Origin: Rhodospirillaceae bacterium
GTDB taxonomy: Bacteria; Pseudomonadota; Alphaproteobacteria; Rhodospirillales; Rhodospirillaceae
Reading direction: 5' to 3'
Length of the DNA: 64,000 nucleotides
Assembly (NCBI GenBank): GCA_040219235.1
Contig: JAVJSV010000012.1
Coordinates: 310,001 to 374,000, forward strand
Shown here: positions 52,557-62,228 of the stretch, one piece after another
How positions within the stretch are numbered: position 1 is the first letter of the stretch
How the letters are laid out: each line of letters starts with the position of its first letter
The notes under the pieces: generated by a model
What the model was told of the DNA's origin: nothing
The model's input: the letters and a program-made list of their open reading frames with translations, nothing else
Database searches by the model: none
Program-made: the position numbers and the translations under genes

Positions 52557-53884
52557 CCACGGTTCTCATTGGTTCGAGCTGCCAGCCACGGCAAAGGATT
52601 AATAGGTTGGCCGTTCCGGCGCAACTCAACATACAGTGAGGGATCACCGTCCGGTGACATTACACCTACTGGTTCTCCGGCCAAAACACGTTGTCCAACG
52701 TCACTGTCCAGTCGGGTCATGCCAGCGAGAAGCGTATGGTATCCCTCGCTATGTTCCAGGATCAAGAGTTGGCCGTATCCCCGGAAAGGACCGGAAAACG
52801 CGACAACGCCATCAAAGGGGGCGATCACCTGGGCCGCCGCGCGGGTGTTGATGGTTATGCCTTTGGCGCGGCCCTCATTTCCGGTTTCTTCTCCATAGCG
52901 GTTTGACAGCCGTCCGGCGGCTGGAAAAGGCAGTGTTCCGCGGGCTTTGGTAAAGGATCTGGAGGCTGGCGGAGCAGATTGAGGCGGCAACGGACGTCTT
53001 GCCGTAATTATTTCGGGTGAGGGTGCTGCGCCTGAGGGTGGCGTCAGAACAGGCGCTTCTTTTGCGGCCCGCTCGGCCTCTTCGGCTTGTTGTCGCAGAC
53101 GTTCCGCCATGACCTTGTCGAGCAATTCACGCAGGTCATTTGCTTCTTTGGCTAAATTAGCGATTCGGCGTTCGGCGTCGGTGGCCTTGCGTTCAAATCC
53201 CTTTTGCAACTCCGTTTTTTCTGCATAAAGGCGTTCCAGCCGGTCCTGGTCGTTGACCAAGTCGAGTGTCGTGCGGGCCACTTCACTGCGACGGTCAATG
53301 ATGGCGGCATGGGTTTGGTACAGCGCATCCAGGTCGATTTGGAGTTGCGCCGCGTTTTCGGTCAGGGCGGGAATGGCTGCAGACAATACAAGTCCAGACC
53401 GCACCGCGTCGGCTGGACGCAAGGGTTGTAGCAACAGCGCATCCGTTGGCCTTACAGCCAAGCGCTCTAAGGCGAGCAGGACATCCCGCATTTGCGCATC
53501 TTTCTCCATGAGTTCCGCCGCCAGCGTTTCACGTTGTTGTTCCAATCCGGCCAATTGGGTTTCTAAATCGGTCAGAGTTTGTTCGCGCTCTTGGATGCGT
53601 TTTGCAGCGGCAATCATGTTGGTTTGTAAGGTGGCGGCATCGGCGGCAGCTTGAGTGGCCCGTTGCTCAGCTTCTGCGCGTGCGGCTTGCTCGCGTTTTA
53701 GGTCTTGCTGAACGGCCTGTAGATCTGAGGTGCTTGGGAGGCTGTCATCCTGCTGTGCGTGTGCTGAAATGGGGAATGAGAAGGTTGTCGCCACCACCAC
53801 AAGACACGCGCAAAGACAGGCGCAAAGGTCGATGACGACACCGCGGCGTGTTTTCGTGGTGCTGTGGTGTTTACTCAGCAGCAC
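52553..53884 (-). CDS. envC: EnvC-like murein hydrolase activator (degenerate M23)
   Basis: 443 residues: signal peptide ending near SAHAQQD, a long coiled coil (about 50-250, rich in Glu, Gln, Ala and Arg), a Pro-rich linker and a C-terminal LytM/M23 domain (from GRLSNRYGEETGNEGRAKGI). The zinc ligands of active M23 enzymes are missing: the HxxxD region reads GRAKGITI and the HxH region reads SLYVELRRNG. This is the pattern of EnvC, which activates amidases instead of cutting. It overlaps gpmI by 14 bases and ctpA by 4. Confidence 0.9.
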   Translation of the reverse strand: MLLSKHHSTTKTRRGVVIDLCACLCACLVVVATTFSFPISAHAQQDDSLPSTSDLQAVQQDLKREQAARAEAEQRATQAAADAATLQTNMIAAAKRIQEREQTLTDLETQLAGLEQQRETLAAELMEKDAQMRDVLLALERLAVRPTDALLLQPLRPADAVRSGLVLSAAIPALTENAAQLQIDLDALYQTHAAIIDRRSEVARTTLDLVNDQDRLERLYAEKTELQKGFERKATDAERRIANLAKEANDLRELLDKVMAERLRQQAEEAERAAKEAPVLTPPSGAAPSPEIITARRPLPPQSAPPASRSFTKARGTLPFPAAGRLSNRYGEETGNEGRAKGITINTRAAAQVIAPFDGVVAFSGPFRGYGQLLILEHSEGYHTLLAGMTRLDSDVGQRVLAGEPVGVMSPDGDPSLYVELRRNGQPINPLPWLAARTNENRG

Positions 53885-55457
53885 GGCGTGGGGCAGTGGC
53901 AGACCGGTTCAGCAACGAATGTCCGGTCATTTCTGTAGGTTGATCCAGGCCCATAAGGTCCAGAACGGTGGGTGCCAGATCCGAGAGCCGCCCGTCATGC
54001 AGTTGGCCGACGGAGTCAGCGCCAACAAGAACCACTGGGACTTTGCCGATGGTATGCGCCGTATGTGGCGCCTTGGTGTCAGGATCGACCATCAGTTCAC
54101 AGTTGCCATGATCCGCGGTGACCAGCAGGGCTCCGCCCGCTTTATGAACGGCGGCGGCCAATCTGTTGAGACAGGCATCAAGGGTTTCAGCGGCCTTGAT
54201 GGCTGCAGATAAAACACCCGTATGTCCCACCATGTCACCGTTGGCATAGTTGACGACAATCAGGTCAAAGACGCCGGAGTCGATGGCGTTGACTAAGTGG
54301 TCGGTGACCTCTGCCGCAGACATCTCTGGCTTGAGATCATAAGTGGCCACATCTGGGCTTGGCACCAGGATGCGTTCTTCTCCCGTAAACTCCGTCTCTT
54401 GCCCTCCGTTTAAGAAGAAGGTGACGTGAGCGTACTTTTCAGTTTCGGCGATGCGTAATTGTGTCAGTCCGTGATCGGCGACAACTTGACCGAGGCTATT
54501 TTCTGGAATCGCAGATGGAAACAAGACAGACATCTGCTCCGTTAGTTTTGTGGAGTACTCCGCCATACCAAGGGCGCAGTCGATATGTTTGAGTGTGCCA
54601 CGGTCAAACTCCTCAAAGTCAGGGTCCAGCAGGGCGCTCAGAATCTCTCGTGCGCGGTCTGCCCGGAAGTTCGCCATCAGAATGCCGTCACCCTGCGCAA
54701 TTCCCGGGTACCCATTAAGAACGACGGGTTCAACAAATTCATCTGTGGTCCCCTCCGCATAAGCCGAGTCAATGGCCTCTAATGGGTTTTGGGCCGATGC
54801 GCCTTGGCCATTGGCAATGGCGGCATAAGCGCGGGCCACCCGGTCCCAGCGATTGTCGCGGTCCATGCTGAAATAGCGCCCGCTGAGCGTTACGATGGAC
54901 ACTTTAGCTAGGCCCGTGATGTCGCTCAAAAACTTTGCCATGAAACCATGCGCTGACTTTGGCGGCGTATCCCGCCCATCCAGAAAAGCGTGAATCTGCA
55001 CCGGCACGCCTTCCGCCGAAACGGCCTTGGCAAGGGCGACCATGTGGTCTTGGTGAGAATGGACTCCGCCGGGGGATAGCAGCCCCATGAGGTGACAGGT
55101 TCCACCGCTCTTTTTGAGTGTCTCAATGAAGGCCAATAAATCTGGCCGGTTCGCCAGCGAGCCATCGACCACGGCGGCGTCAATTTGTGGCAGGTCCTGA
55201 AGCACAACACGGCCAGCGCCGATGTTCATATGCCCCACTTCAGAATTGCCCATCTGCCCGGTTGGCAGTCCAACATCTAACCCGCTGGTCTCGACCAAAG
55301 CATGCGGGTGTCCTGATGCGGCCATCCAGCTGTCCCAGGTTGGGGTATTTGCCAGCGCTATAGCGTTGTTCTCCCGCTCCGTGCGGTGGCCCCAACCGTC
55401 CAGAATGCAAAGAACGACGGGCCGTGGGATCTGAGTCGTATTTTTTTCGTCAGTCAT
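53871..55457 (-). CDS. gpmI: Phosphoglycerate mutase, cofactor-independent
   Basis: Glycolytic enzyme interconverting 3- and 2-phosphoglycerate with two manganese ions. 528 residues. The phosphoserine lies in MGNSEVGHMNIGAG near 74; LCILDGWGHRTERENNAI at the N-terminus and VTADHGNCELMVDPDT and PHTAHTIGKVPVVLVG near the end supply metal ligands. Start MTDEKNTTQIP gives normal length; a 27-codon extension was excluded. It heads the cell-envelope run, an arrangement typical of alphaproteobacteria, and diverges from the SRP RNA gene. Confidence 0.96.
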   Translation of the reverse strand: MTDEKNTTQIPRPVVLCILDGWGHRTERENNAIALANTPTWDSWMAASGHPHALVETSGLDVGLPTGQMGNSEVGHMNIGAGRVVLQDLPQIDAAVVDGSLANRPDLLAFIETLKKSGGTCHLMGLLSPGGVHSHQDHMVALAKAVSAEGVPVQIHAFLDGRDTPPKSAHGFMAKFLSDITGLAKVSIVTLSGRYFSMDRDNRWDRVARAYAAIANGQGASAQNPLEAIDSAYAEGTTDEFVEPVVLNGYPGIAQGDGILMANFRADRAREILSALLDPDFEEFDRGTLKHIDCALGMAEYSTKLTEQMSVLFPSAIPENSLGQVVADHGLTQLRIAETEKYAHVTFFLNGGQETEFTGEERILVPSPDVATYDLKPEMSAAEVTDHLVNAIDSGVFDLIVVNYANGDMVGHTGVLSAAIKAAETLDACLNRLAAAVHKAGGALLVTADHGNCELMVDPDTKAPHTAHTIGKVPVVLVGADSVGQLHDGRLSDLAPTVLDLMGLDQPTEMTGHSLLNRSATAPRRAAE

Positions 55458-55557
55458 GTCGTTTGTTATGGCCTGTGGATAACTTAATGAAAGTCCAGGT
55501 TTAGCCCTGTTATTGAAGGGTTCGGACCAGTTTGGCAAGTCTGTACAGCAGAACCCC

Positions 55558-55588
55558 TTGCGTCTGAGGGCTGGACGTTTGATATAGT
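55558..55588 (+). promoter_or_regulatory. Promoter of the SRP RNA gene
   Basis: TTGCGT (55558-55563) and TATAGT (55583-55588) are separated by 19 bases, and the RNA's first paired base lies 6 bases after the -10 box. Hexamer matches are 4 of 6 and 5 of 6; the spacer is slightly long. Confidence 0.55.
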
Positions 55589-55593
55589 GCAGT

Positions 55594-55692
55594 TGAGGGA
55601 CTGGCGGTGGACGGGCGCCTCGCCAACCCGGTCAGGTCCGGAAGGAAGCAGCCGTAACGAGTTTCCGCCTGGGTCGCCGTCAGGACCTCACC
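55594..55692 (+). ncRNA. ffs: Signal recognition particle RNA, small bacterial (4.5S) type
   Basis: RNA partner of Ffh for co-translational membrane targeting. The universal domain IV hairpin lies at 55630-55653, with GGTCAGG, the GGAA tetraloop in CCGGAAGG, and AAGCAGCC exactly as in E. coli 4.5S RNA. The flanks fold back on each other: TGAGG (55594) pairs with CCTCA (55686-55690), and CTGGCGG with CCGTCAG inside that, giving one long hairpin of about 97 bases. It has its own promoter and T-run and precedes dnaX by about 40 bases, a common bacterial linkage. Confidence 0.96.
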
Positions 55693-55698
55693 TTTTTT
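55686..55698 (+). terminator. T-run terminator of SRP RNA
   Basis: The closing helix of the RNA (ending CCTCA at 55690) is followed by CC and six T residues (55693-55698), enough for intrinsic termination. Confidence 0.6.
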
Positions 55699-55731
55699 GT
55701 TTAACCTTTCCCGCTTACGGATGGATGCCTC

Positions 55732-57555
55732 ATGACCGACAAGCCGAACACGGAAGGCGATGTCGGCGCGGAAAGCTCAGCGGATAACTCTGGGGGGCTT
55801 GATCTGGATGGCCAAAATGCGGTTGCAAAACCCAAGCCAGCTTACCAGGTGTTGGCTCGCAAATACCGTCCAACCACTTTCGGTGATTTGGTCGGGCAAG
55901 ACACCGTGGTTCGCACGCTCACCAACGCGATTGCCTCTGGCCGTCTAGCCCAGGCGTATATGCTGACCGGCGTACGCGGGACTGGCAAAACCACAGCCGC
56001 TCGTCTGATTGCCCGCGCGCTGAACTGCATTGGACCCGAGGGTGCTGGCGGCCCCACTGCGTCGCCCTGTGGTGTATGTGAACATTGCCGCTCCATTGCT
56101 GAAGACCGCCATGTTGATGTGTTGGAAATGGATGCGGCCAGCCGCACCGGCGTAGATGATATTCGGGAATTGCTTGATGGGGTGCGCTACCGGCCAACCT
56201 CAGCCCGCACCAAGATTTACATCATTGATGAAGTCCACATGCTGTCGAATCAGGCGTTCAATGCGTTGTTGAAGACGCTTGAAGAACCGCCGGAGCATGT
56301 GAAGTTTATTTTCGCGACAACTGAAATCCGTAAAGTTCCGGTCACCGTCTTGTCGCGCTGTCAGCGATTTGATTTGCGGCGCATCAGTGCAGAGCACCTC
56401 AGTGGTTTGTTTGAGTCCATTGCCGAGAAAGAAGGCGCGCAGGTGGCGCCCGAGGCGTTGGCTTTGATCGCGCGCGCCGCCGATGGCTCTGCGCGGGATG
56501 GCTTATCGATTCTTGATCAGGCGATTTCACAATCGGCTTCTGGCGATGGCCCGCCGCTTGTTGATGAAGCCCAAGTCCGCGACATGCTGGGTTTGGCCGA
56601 CCGCATTCAGGTGTTTGATTTATTAGATGCGGTGTTGCGGGGTGATGTCAAAACAGGACTGGATCTTCTGGCCAGCCAATACGCCTCTGGCGCTGATCCA
56701 ATCGTCGTTTTACAAGACCTCCTTGAACTCACACACTGGCTAACCCGTCTCAAAGTTGCGCCGGATGGGGCTGATGAAGCTTTGGTCGCGGAAGCCGAGC
56801 GCACACGCGGTAAGGATATGGCGGCCGCTTTGTCTATGCCGGTGATCACACGCACCTGGCAAATGCTGCTTAAGGGTTTGGGTGAGGCGCGGACCGCGCC
56901 AATGCCGTTGCAGGCGGCTGAGATGACCCTGGTGCGATTGGCGTATACAGCAGATTTACCGACCCCCGACGATGCGCTTAAGGCGCTTGAGCAGCAAGGT
57001 GGGGCAGCAGCTAAGTCTCCATCTGGTGCGGCTCCTGGAGCCAAATCTTCTGGCGCAAGTCATGGACAAGCCCCCAGTGTTGGCAGTGGCATGTCCGCTC
57101 AGACTGGTGGCGCTTCAAACGGTTCAAACGCCGCCGCAGTTTCCGTCGCGCCAGAATTGGCGCCGGAAAACGTTGTGCACGCAAGTGAAGATGAGGCTGT
57201 TGCACACAAACTGGAGTCACTCTCGGATGTTGTTGCGCTGTGTGAAGCCAATCGTCAGGCTAAGCTGGCGGGCCAGTTGATCCATACCGTCCATCTGGTT
57301 CGGTTTGAACATGGGCGTATCGAAATCCGGCCAAAGAAAGGAACGCCGCAAGACGTTGCAGGTAATTTGGGGGCGTTTCTCAAAGCGCAAACCGGCGAAC
57401 GATGGGTCGTGAGCATTTCTAATGATGCCGGCGAACCAACGCTGCACGAGCAGACTATTTCCAAGGCTTCAGAAGATCCTTTCGTAAAATCGATTCTGGA
57501 CTCTTTTCCTGGGGCTGTGATTGAACGCGTACGCACGGTGGAAGATGATGCGTAA
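55732..57555 (+). CDS. dnaX: DNA polymerase III tau subunit
   Basis: Clamp-loader ATPase of 607 residues. Walker A GVRGTGKTTAARLIARALNC near 80, the zinc module CGVCEHC near 117, DVLEMDAASRTGVDDIREL, Walker B IIDEVHMLS near 164 and the arginine-finger SRC motif TVLSRCQRFDLR. A Ser/Gly/Ala-rich linker (about 425-470) precedes the polymerase-binding C-terminal domain. I saw no A-rich slippery heptamer, so a programmed gamma product is not evident. Starts the dnaX-ybaB-recR set. Confidence 0.95.
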   Translation: MTDKPNTEGDVGAESSADNSGGLDLDGQNAVAKPKPAYQVLARKYRPTTFGDLVGQDTVVRTLTNAIASGRLAQAYMLTGVRGTGKTTAARLIARALNCIGPEGAGGPTASPCGVCEHCRSIAEDRHVDVLEMDAASRTGVDDIRELLDGVRYRPTSARTKIYIIDEVHMLSNQAFNALLKTLEEPPEHVKFIFATTEIRKVPVTVLSRCQRFDLRRISAEHLSGLFESIAEKEGAQVAPEALALIARAADGSARDGLSILDQAISQSASGDGPPLVDEAQVRDMLGLADRIQVFDLLDAVLRGDVKTGLDLLASQYASGADPIVVLQDLLELTHWLTRLKVAPDGADEALVAEAERTRGKDMAAALSMPVITRTWQMLLKGLGEARTAPMPLQAAEMTLVRLAYTADLPTPDDALKALEQQGGAAAKSPSGAAPGAKSSGASHGQAPSVGSGMSAQTGGASNGSNAAAVSVAPELAPENVVHASEDEAVAHKLESLSDVVALCEANRQAKLAGQLIHTVHLVRFEHGRIEIRPKKGTPQDVAGNLGAFLKAQTGERWVVSISNDAGEPTLHEQTISKASEDPFVKSILDSFPGAVIERVRTVEDDA

Positions 57556-57593
57556 CGCACGTTCCAAGATATCTTAACGATGGATAGATCATT

Positions 57594-57917
57594 ATGAAAA
57601 ACCTCGGCGCGCTGATGAAACAAGCGCAAGAGATGCAACAAAAGATGGGTGAGATGCAGGAGCGTCTGGCCGATATAGAAGTTGAAGGCTCCTCCGGCGC
57701 TGGCATGGTTAAAGTGACGCTGAACGGTAAGTCAGACATGCGTCGTATTAAAATAGACCCGACGCTGCTGAAGGCTGATGAAGCGGAAGTGCTTGAAGAC
57801 CTGATTGTCGCCGCCACAAATGATGCGAGGTCACGTCTTGAAGCGCGAACTCAAGAAGAAATGAGCGCGTTGACCGGTGGTCTGAGTTTGCCGCCAGGCT
57901 TTAAGCTGCCGTTCTAA
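57594..57917 (+). CDS. YbaB/EbfC nucleoid-associated protein
   Basis: 107-residue DNA-binding dimer: [20 protein letters not shown] (first helix) and [12 protein letters not shown] at the end are family landmarks. It binds DNA with low sequence preference and is nearly always between dnaX and recR, as here, with 38 and 15 bases on either side. Cytoplasmic. Confidence 0.96.
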   Translation: MKNLGALMKQAQEMQQKMGEMQERLADIEVEGSSGAGMVKVTLNGKSDMRRIKIDPTLLKADEAEVLEDLIVAATNDARSRLEARTQEEMSALTGGLSLPPGFKLPF

Positions 57918-57932
57918 GGGTAGGCCGCGCAC

Positions 57933-58526
57933 ATGGCTGGTCCTGATATTGAAGCGCTGATTCGGCAATTGTCTAAACTGCCGGGCCTTGGTCCGCGTTC
58001 TGCACGACGCGCGGTCTTGGATTTGATTAAGAAAAAAGAATCTCTGATGATCCCACTCATCCAGTCGATGGACCGTGCGGCGCAAAGCGTGAAAATCTGT
58101 GGCACCTGCGGTAATTTTGACAGTCAGGACCCCTGCGCGCTGTGTCTGGACCCCAAGCGCGACACATCGGTGATCTGTGTTGTTGAAGATGTTGCTGATC
58201 TGTGGGCGCTGGAACGCAGCGCCGCCTTTCGCGGCCTTTATCATGTCATGGGCGGGCTGCTGTCGCCGTTGGATGGCGTTGGACCTGATGACCTCAATAT
58301 CGCTGGTTTAGTTGCGCGGGCAGGTGCCGCTCAGGTCAAAGAGGTGATCTTGGCCCTGAGTGCGACGGTCGATGGTCAAAGCACGGCCCATTATCTGGCC
58401 GACCGCCTTGATGGGACTGATGTGGACATCTCGGGTCTTGCTCATGGTGTTCCCGTTGGCGGAGAGCTTGACTATCTCGACGACGGCACCTTGTCTGCGG
58501 CCCTAAAAGCACGCCGCCCGGTTTAA
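57933..58526 (+). CDS. recR: Recombination protein RecR
   Basis: 197-residue RecFOR-pathway protein that helps load RecA at gaps. Helix-hairpin-helix [20 protein letters not shown] near 8, four-cysteine zinc finger [16 protein letters not shown] near 57-72, and Toprim domain starting [16 protein letters not shown] near 80. [18 protein letters not shown] is also typical. Third gene of the dnaX cluster; GTAGG is upstream. Confidence 0.96.
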   Translation: MAGPDIEALIRQLSKLPGLGPRSARRAVLDLIKKKESLMIPLIQSMDRAAQSVKICGTCGNFDSQDPCALCLDPKRDTSVICVVEDVADLWALERSAAFRGLYHVMGGLLSPLDGVGPDDLNIAGLVARAGAAQVKEVILALSATVDGQSTAHYLADRLDGTDVDISGLAHGVPVGGELDYLDDGTLSAALKARRPV

Positions 58527-58734
58527 AGTTATAACCCTGACCATAAACCTTGCCGTCACGATGGCTTCTCGCCTGACTTTTCACGCCAGCCGCCGCCATG
58601 CCCTTGCCACATTCTCAGCGTAATGAATTATTTATAAAATGTGACGTGACTGTGAAGTGGCAAAACTATGTGTCGATGTAGTATGATTGTACTGCACGCA
58701 CACTAGACGCTTTTAATTTAAGGGCACTAAAGAC

Positions 58735-59415
58735 ATGAGGCAGCAAATGGTAAGGCACATCTTAGCAGCAACAGTGATGACTCTCGGGTTGGCGGCATGC
58801 GCCAGTCCTAAGTATGTCGTGTCTGATGTTACGCGTCACCACAGTCTGCCAGCGTCTCCGTCGGGTCAAACATTTGCGCTTGTTCCGCTTGATGATGAGC
58901 AACGTGAGAGCCTTGCCTTTGATGATTACTCAACGCTGATTGTGCAACGCATGTCGTCTTTAGGTTTGCGCGCGTTTGATGGTGGTCGGGCGTCACCGGA
59001 CTTGGTTGTGACGCTGAAGTGGTCTGTCGAAGGGCCAAGCCCAGACATTAAATCCCGCGATAGCGGATTCGGTTATGGCTTTGGCTTTGGTAATCGCCAT
59101 AGCCATTTCGGTTATGGTTTTGGAGCACCGTATGACAACCGCACGACAACCAAGCAGATGTACGTGCGCCGTGTTGATATGGTGATTTACGAAGGCGGAA
59201 CTTATGGCACTGAAGCACCCAAGCGTTTGTTCGAGGGGTCTGCAGTGAGTACAGGCACCAATGGACAGATTGATCCGGTGATGCCGTATATTATTCAGGC
59301 TCTGTTTGAGCAGTTCCCTGGCGCATCGGGTGAAACCAAAACGGTGCGTATCGAAGTGCCACCGGAGTCCGAAGCGGTTTCAACGGGGCAGTACAGTTCC
59401 AGGTCTTCCAAGTAA
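58735..59415 (+). CDS. DUF4136 lipoprotein with Gly/aromatic-rich insert
   Basis: 226 residues. A lipoprotein signal ends with LGLAAC (Cys at 22), so it is probably attached to the outer or inner membrane. The mature part follows DUF4136 (FALVPLDDEQRESLAFDDYS, RASPDLVVTLKWSVEG). An insert around residues 110-128, beginning GFGYGFGFGNRHSHFGYGFG, is rich in Gly, Phe, Tyr and His. Function of the family is unknown. Monocistronic, convergent with nfeD. Confidence 0.82.
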   Translation: MRQQMVRHILAATVMTLGLAACASPKYVVSDVTRHHSLPASPSGQTFALVPLDDEQRESLAFDDYSTLIVQRMSSLGLRAFDGGRASPDLVVTLKWSVEGPSPDIKSRDSGFGYGFGFGNRHSHFGYGFGAPYDNRTTTKQMYVRRVDMVIYEGGTYGTEAPKRLFEGSAVSTGTNGQIDPVMPYIIQALFEQFPGASGETKTVRIEVPPESEAVSTGQYSSRSSK

Positions 59416-59428
59416 TTTCGGTCAAATA

Positions 59429-59454
59429 AAAGCCTACTAGAGAGATCAGGCTTT
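59429..59454. terminator. Possible two-way terminator between DUF4136 and NfeD genes
   Basis: AAAGCCT (59429-59435) and AGGCTTT (59448-59454) form a 7-bp stem with a 12-base loop between two convergent genes. Short A/T runs on each arm could serve both directions, but the structure is weak and overlaps the NfeD stop. Confidence 0.35.
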
Positions 59455-59908
59455 ACAGGCTTTGAACGTGCTCGACTTTAAGCACTGAACCGTCCACGGA
59501 GACCACCTTTACATGAGCGCCAGCAGGCAGGTCCGGCCCTTCCGCCAGCCAAGAGCCATCACCAACGTGCAGTCTGCCACGGCCATTTTCCATGGCTGTG
59601 TCTAGCGTAAACGTGCGCCCGATGTATTGATCGGCACGCTTATTCAGTTTTGAGTCATCCGATGGTGTATTGCCTGGCGTCCAAACTTTGCGCCCGATGT
59701 AAATCGCGATCACGCTGAGTATGGCGAAGATAATGAAACTCATCTGCCATCCCACGGACGGGATAAGCAAAACCAAAAAACCAGTCAGCGCCGCAGCGAT
59801 AGCAAGCCAGAGGAAAATGACTCCGGGCATGGCCAGTTCGACAACAAATAGAAGCAGGGCCAGAATCCACCAATTCCAATGATCAAGGGTCGCCAGGAAA
59901 CCTTCCAT
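59453..59908 (-). CDS. NfeD-like membrane protein
   Basis: 151 residues: three or four membrane helices (from HWNWWILALLLFVVELAMPG) followed by a soluble OB-fold C-terminal domain (about 90-150, ENGRGRLHVGDGSWLAEG). The short NfeD type works with SPFH proteins in membrane microdomains. It begins 5 bases after the SPFH gene's stop on the same strand, so the two form the usual pair. Confidence 0.92.
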   Translation of the reverse strand: MEGFLATLDHWNWWILALLLFVVELAMPGVIFLWLAIAAALTGFLVLLIPSVGWQMSFIIFAILSVIAIYIGRKVWTPGNTPSDDSKLNKRADQYIGRTFTLDTAMENGRGRLHVGDGSWLAEGPDLPAGAHVKVVSVDGSVLKVEHVQSL

Positions 59909-59913
59909 CGGTT

Positions 59914-60882
59914 CTATTCTCCACTGTTCGGAATGCGGGCCGCGCGGGTTTCTGCAACAGCCGCTTTTGAGTCCGCGAGCGCTGATTTTGCTAACTCCGC
60001 AATGCCGCCAATGGCCCCAATCACACCCGAAGCCTCCAGTGGCATCAGCACCAGTTTCTCGTTGGGCGAGGCAGCAAAGCTACTGATCGCTTCAATGTAT
60101 TTCTGTGCGACAAAATAGTTGATGGCCTGGACGTCACCTTTCGCGATGGCCTCTGACACCATTGTTGTGGCCTTCGCTTCCGCTTCAGCTAAACGCTCAC
60201 GCGCTTCAGCTTCCCGAAACGCGGCTTCCCGCTCGCCTTCTGCTTTCAGGATTTGGGATTGTTTATCTCCCTCTGCGCGTAGAATTGAAGACTGCCGGTC
60301 TCCTTCGGCTTCCAGAATTTCGGCCCGCTTTAGGCGCTCGGCCTTCATCTGGCGTCCCATGGCTTCCACCAAATCGCGTGGGGGGGAGATGTCTTTAATT
60401 TCTATGCGGGTGACTTTAATGCCCCAGGGGTTGGTGGCTTCATCAACAACCGTGAGCAGTCGCGCATTGATGGCATCGCGCTGTGACAGTAATTCGTCCA
60501 GGTCCATGCTGCCCATTACCGTTCTGATGTTGGTCATGGTCAGGTTTAAAATGGCGAGTTCCAGTCCGCGCACTTCATAGGCGGCTTTGCCAGCATCCAG
60601 CACTTGATAAAACACGACCCCGTCAACCGTGACCATGGCGTTGTCTTTGGTGATGATTTCCTGAGATGGCACATCCAACACCTGTTCCATCATGTTCATC
60701 TTTGTGCCGACGTTCTCGATGAACGGGGTGATGAGTTGCAAGCCGGGTGAGAAGGTTCGGGTAAAGCGGCCAAAGCGTTCAATGGTGAAGTTCCAGCCCT
60801 GTGGAACCACAACAACGGCTTTAAAAACGATAACAATGCCAAGGACGAGAAAGGCGATTGCAAAAATTGAAGATAATTCCAT
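59914..60882 (-). CDS. SPFH/Band 7 protein (stomatin/QmcA-like)
   Basis: 322 residues: N-terminal membrane helix (FAIAFLVLGIVIVFKAVVVV), SPFH domain about 25-190 (VPQGWNFTIERFGRFTRTFS, TVDGVVFYQVLDAGKAAYEV) and a coiled-coil rich in Ala/Glu (KAERLKRAEILEAEGDRQSS). Scaffold protein of membrane microdomains, paired with the downstream NfeD gene. RmuC lies upstream on the same strand, about 140 bases away, so a separate promoter is likely. Confidence 0.93.
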   Translation of the reverse strand: MELSSIFAIAFLVLGIVIVFKAVVVVPQGWNFTIERFGRFTRTFSPGLQLITPFIENVGTKMNMMEQVLDVPSQEIITKDNAMVTVDGVVFYQVLDAGKAAYEVRGLELAILNLTMTNIRTVMGSMDLDELLSQRDAINARLLTVVDEATNPWGIKVTRIEIKDISPPRDLVEAMGRQMKAERLKRAEILEAEGDRQSSILRAEGDKQSQILKAEGEREAAFREAEARERLAEAEAKATTMVSEAIAKGDVQAINYFVAQKYIEAISSFAASPNEKLVLMPLEASGVIGAIGGIAELAKSALADSKAAVAETRAARIPNSGE

Positions 60883-61025
60883 AAGGGTGTCCGTCCTCTC
60901 AGCGCGGCCAAACAGTTTGCCGGATGATGTGAGTCAATGACTAAGCTTTTAAGCTGCTAGTCTGATATGCGGCTCGCAATAAGGTATGTCAAGTTACAGT
61001 GATACATCTTAAAATTGAAATGGCT

Positions 61026-62228
61026 CTATGAGCGATGACTTTCAATATTGGTGACAGAAGCGAGTCCCTCTTCCAACAGCGGGTCATCCGCTTTTGGTCC
61101 ATCACCTTGCAGATCAACCTGTTTGATTCGCAAGCCATGCCGCATAATGCCGGTGGTTGATTTTTGAATGAGATCAATGTCTTTGCCGGTTTGCTCGAAG
61201 TGTTTGGACAGCGATCCGACGCGTTTGTCTAAACGGGTCACATCTTCCATGAGCAGCCCGACTTCTTTTTGAATTGTGCCCGCGTGCTCGCGCATCTTGG
61301 TGTCACGAATCAGCGCCCGCACGGAATGCAAAATCGCCCAGAAGGAAGACGGCGAGGCAATAATGATTTTGCGCCGGTAGCCTTCTTGAATGACGTTCTG
61401 AAAGTTAGTGTGGAGTTCCATGTAAATCGATTCAGCGGGCACAAACATCAGCGCCCAGTCTGAGGTTTCACCTGGAATAATGTATTTCTCCGCAATGGCC
61501 TGAACGTGTTTAATCACATCGCGCGTAAACGCCTGGCTGGCAATTTTACGCTCCTCGTCGGATTGTGCCTCCATCAGGCGCACAAAGCCTTCGTGGGGAT
61601 ACTTGGAATCGACCCCGATGTCGCCCTGGTCGCCGGGCAGTGTGATCAGGCAATCGACCCGCTTGTTATTAGAAAGCACAGCCTCAAACTTGAAGTAATT
61701 GGCCGGGAGCATGTCGCGCACAATGTCTTCCATCTGCGCTTGACCAAAGGCCCCACGGGCTTGTTTGTTTGACAAAATGTCTTGCAGTCCGACGATGTCG
61801 GTGGAGAGGTCTGTGATATTTTTCTGCGCGGCATCAATCACGGCCAATCGCTTCTGCAGGTCGGTCAGAGATGTGGCGGTTCGTTCGTTGGTTTTTTGCA
61901 AGGTCTCGCCAACGCGCTGGCTGACAGTGTCTAATCGTTCGGTCAGGGCTTTACTGATTTCCCGTTCCTGTTTTTGCAATTGTTCGGCAACCTGCCTGCG
62001 GCTGGTCTCCTGACCTTCGGTCATCAGTTTGATTTGACCGCGCAGTTCTGCTTGATCGCTTGCCAACCGGCTCAAGGCTTCCGTTAACCCGCTCATGTGT
62101 ACGGCGGCAGTTGGGCCCGTTTTTTGGCTGTGGATGATCAGAACAAGCAGCAGTATCAATACCCCCAACGCGGCCAGAATGAGGCCAAATTCGGTGCCGC
62201 TGAGCCCTAAGTGTGTTAGAAAATTCAT
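61026..62228 (-). CDS. rmuC: DNA recombination protein RmuC
   Basis: 400 residues. N-terminal membrane helix (FGLILAALGVLILLLVLII), a long coiled coil (about 45-150), then the RmuC nuclease-like domain (MEDIVRDMLPANYFKFEAVL, VDCLITLPGDQGDIGVDSKY, and ASPSSFWAILHSVRALIRD). RmuC proteins limit DNA inversions at short inverted repeats. Length and all family blocks are normal. Confidence 0.93.
   Translation of the reverse strand: MNFLTHLGLSGTEFGLILAALGVLILLLVLIIHSQKTGPTAAVHMSGLTEALSRLASDQAELRGQIKLMTEGQETSRRQVAEQLQKQEREISKALTERLDTVSQRVGETLQKTNERTATSLTDLQKRLAVIDAAQKNITDLSTDIVGLQDILSNKQARGAFGQAQMEDIVRDMLPANYFKFEAVLSNNKRVDCLITLPGDQGDIGVDSKYPHEGFVRLMEAQSDEERKIASQAFTRDVIKHVQAIAEKYIIPGETSDWALMFVPAESIYMELHTNFQNVIQEGYRRKIIIASPSSFWAILHSVRALIRDTKMREHAGTIQKEVGLLMEDVTRLDKRVGSLSKHFEQTGKDIDLIQKSTTGIMRHGLRIKQVDLQGDGPKADDPLLEEGLASVTNIESHRS

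Noticed and set aside
55732-57555. Programmed frameshift in dnaX producing gamma
   Set aside because: No A-rich slippery heptamer seen in the region after the ATPase domains.
58658-58672. GTGGCAAAA as a sigma-54 -24 element before the DUF4136 gene
   Set aside because: No GC at the -12 position with correct spacing.
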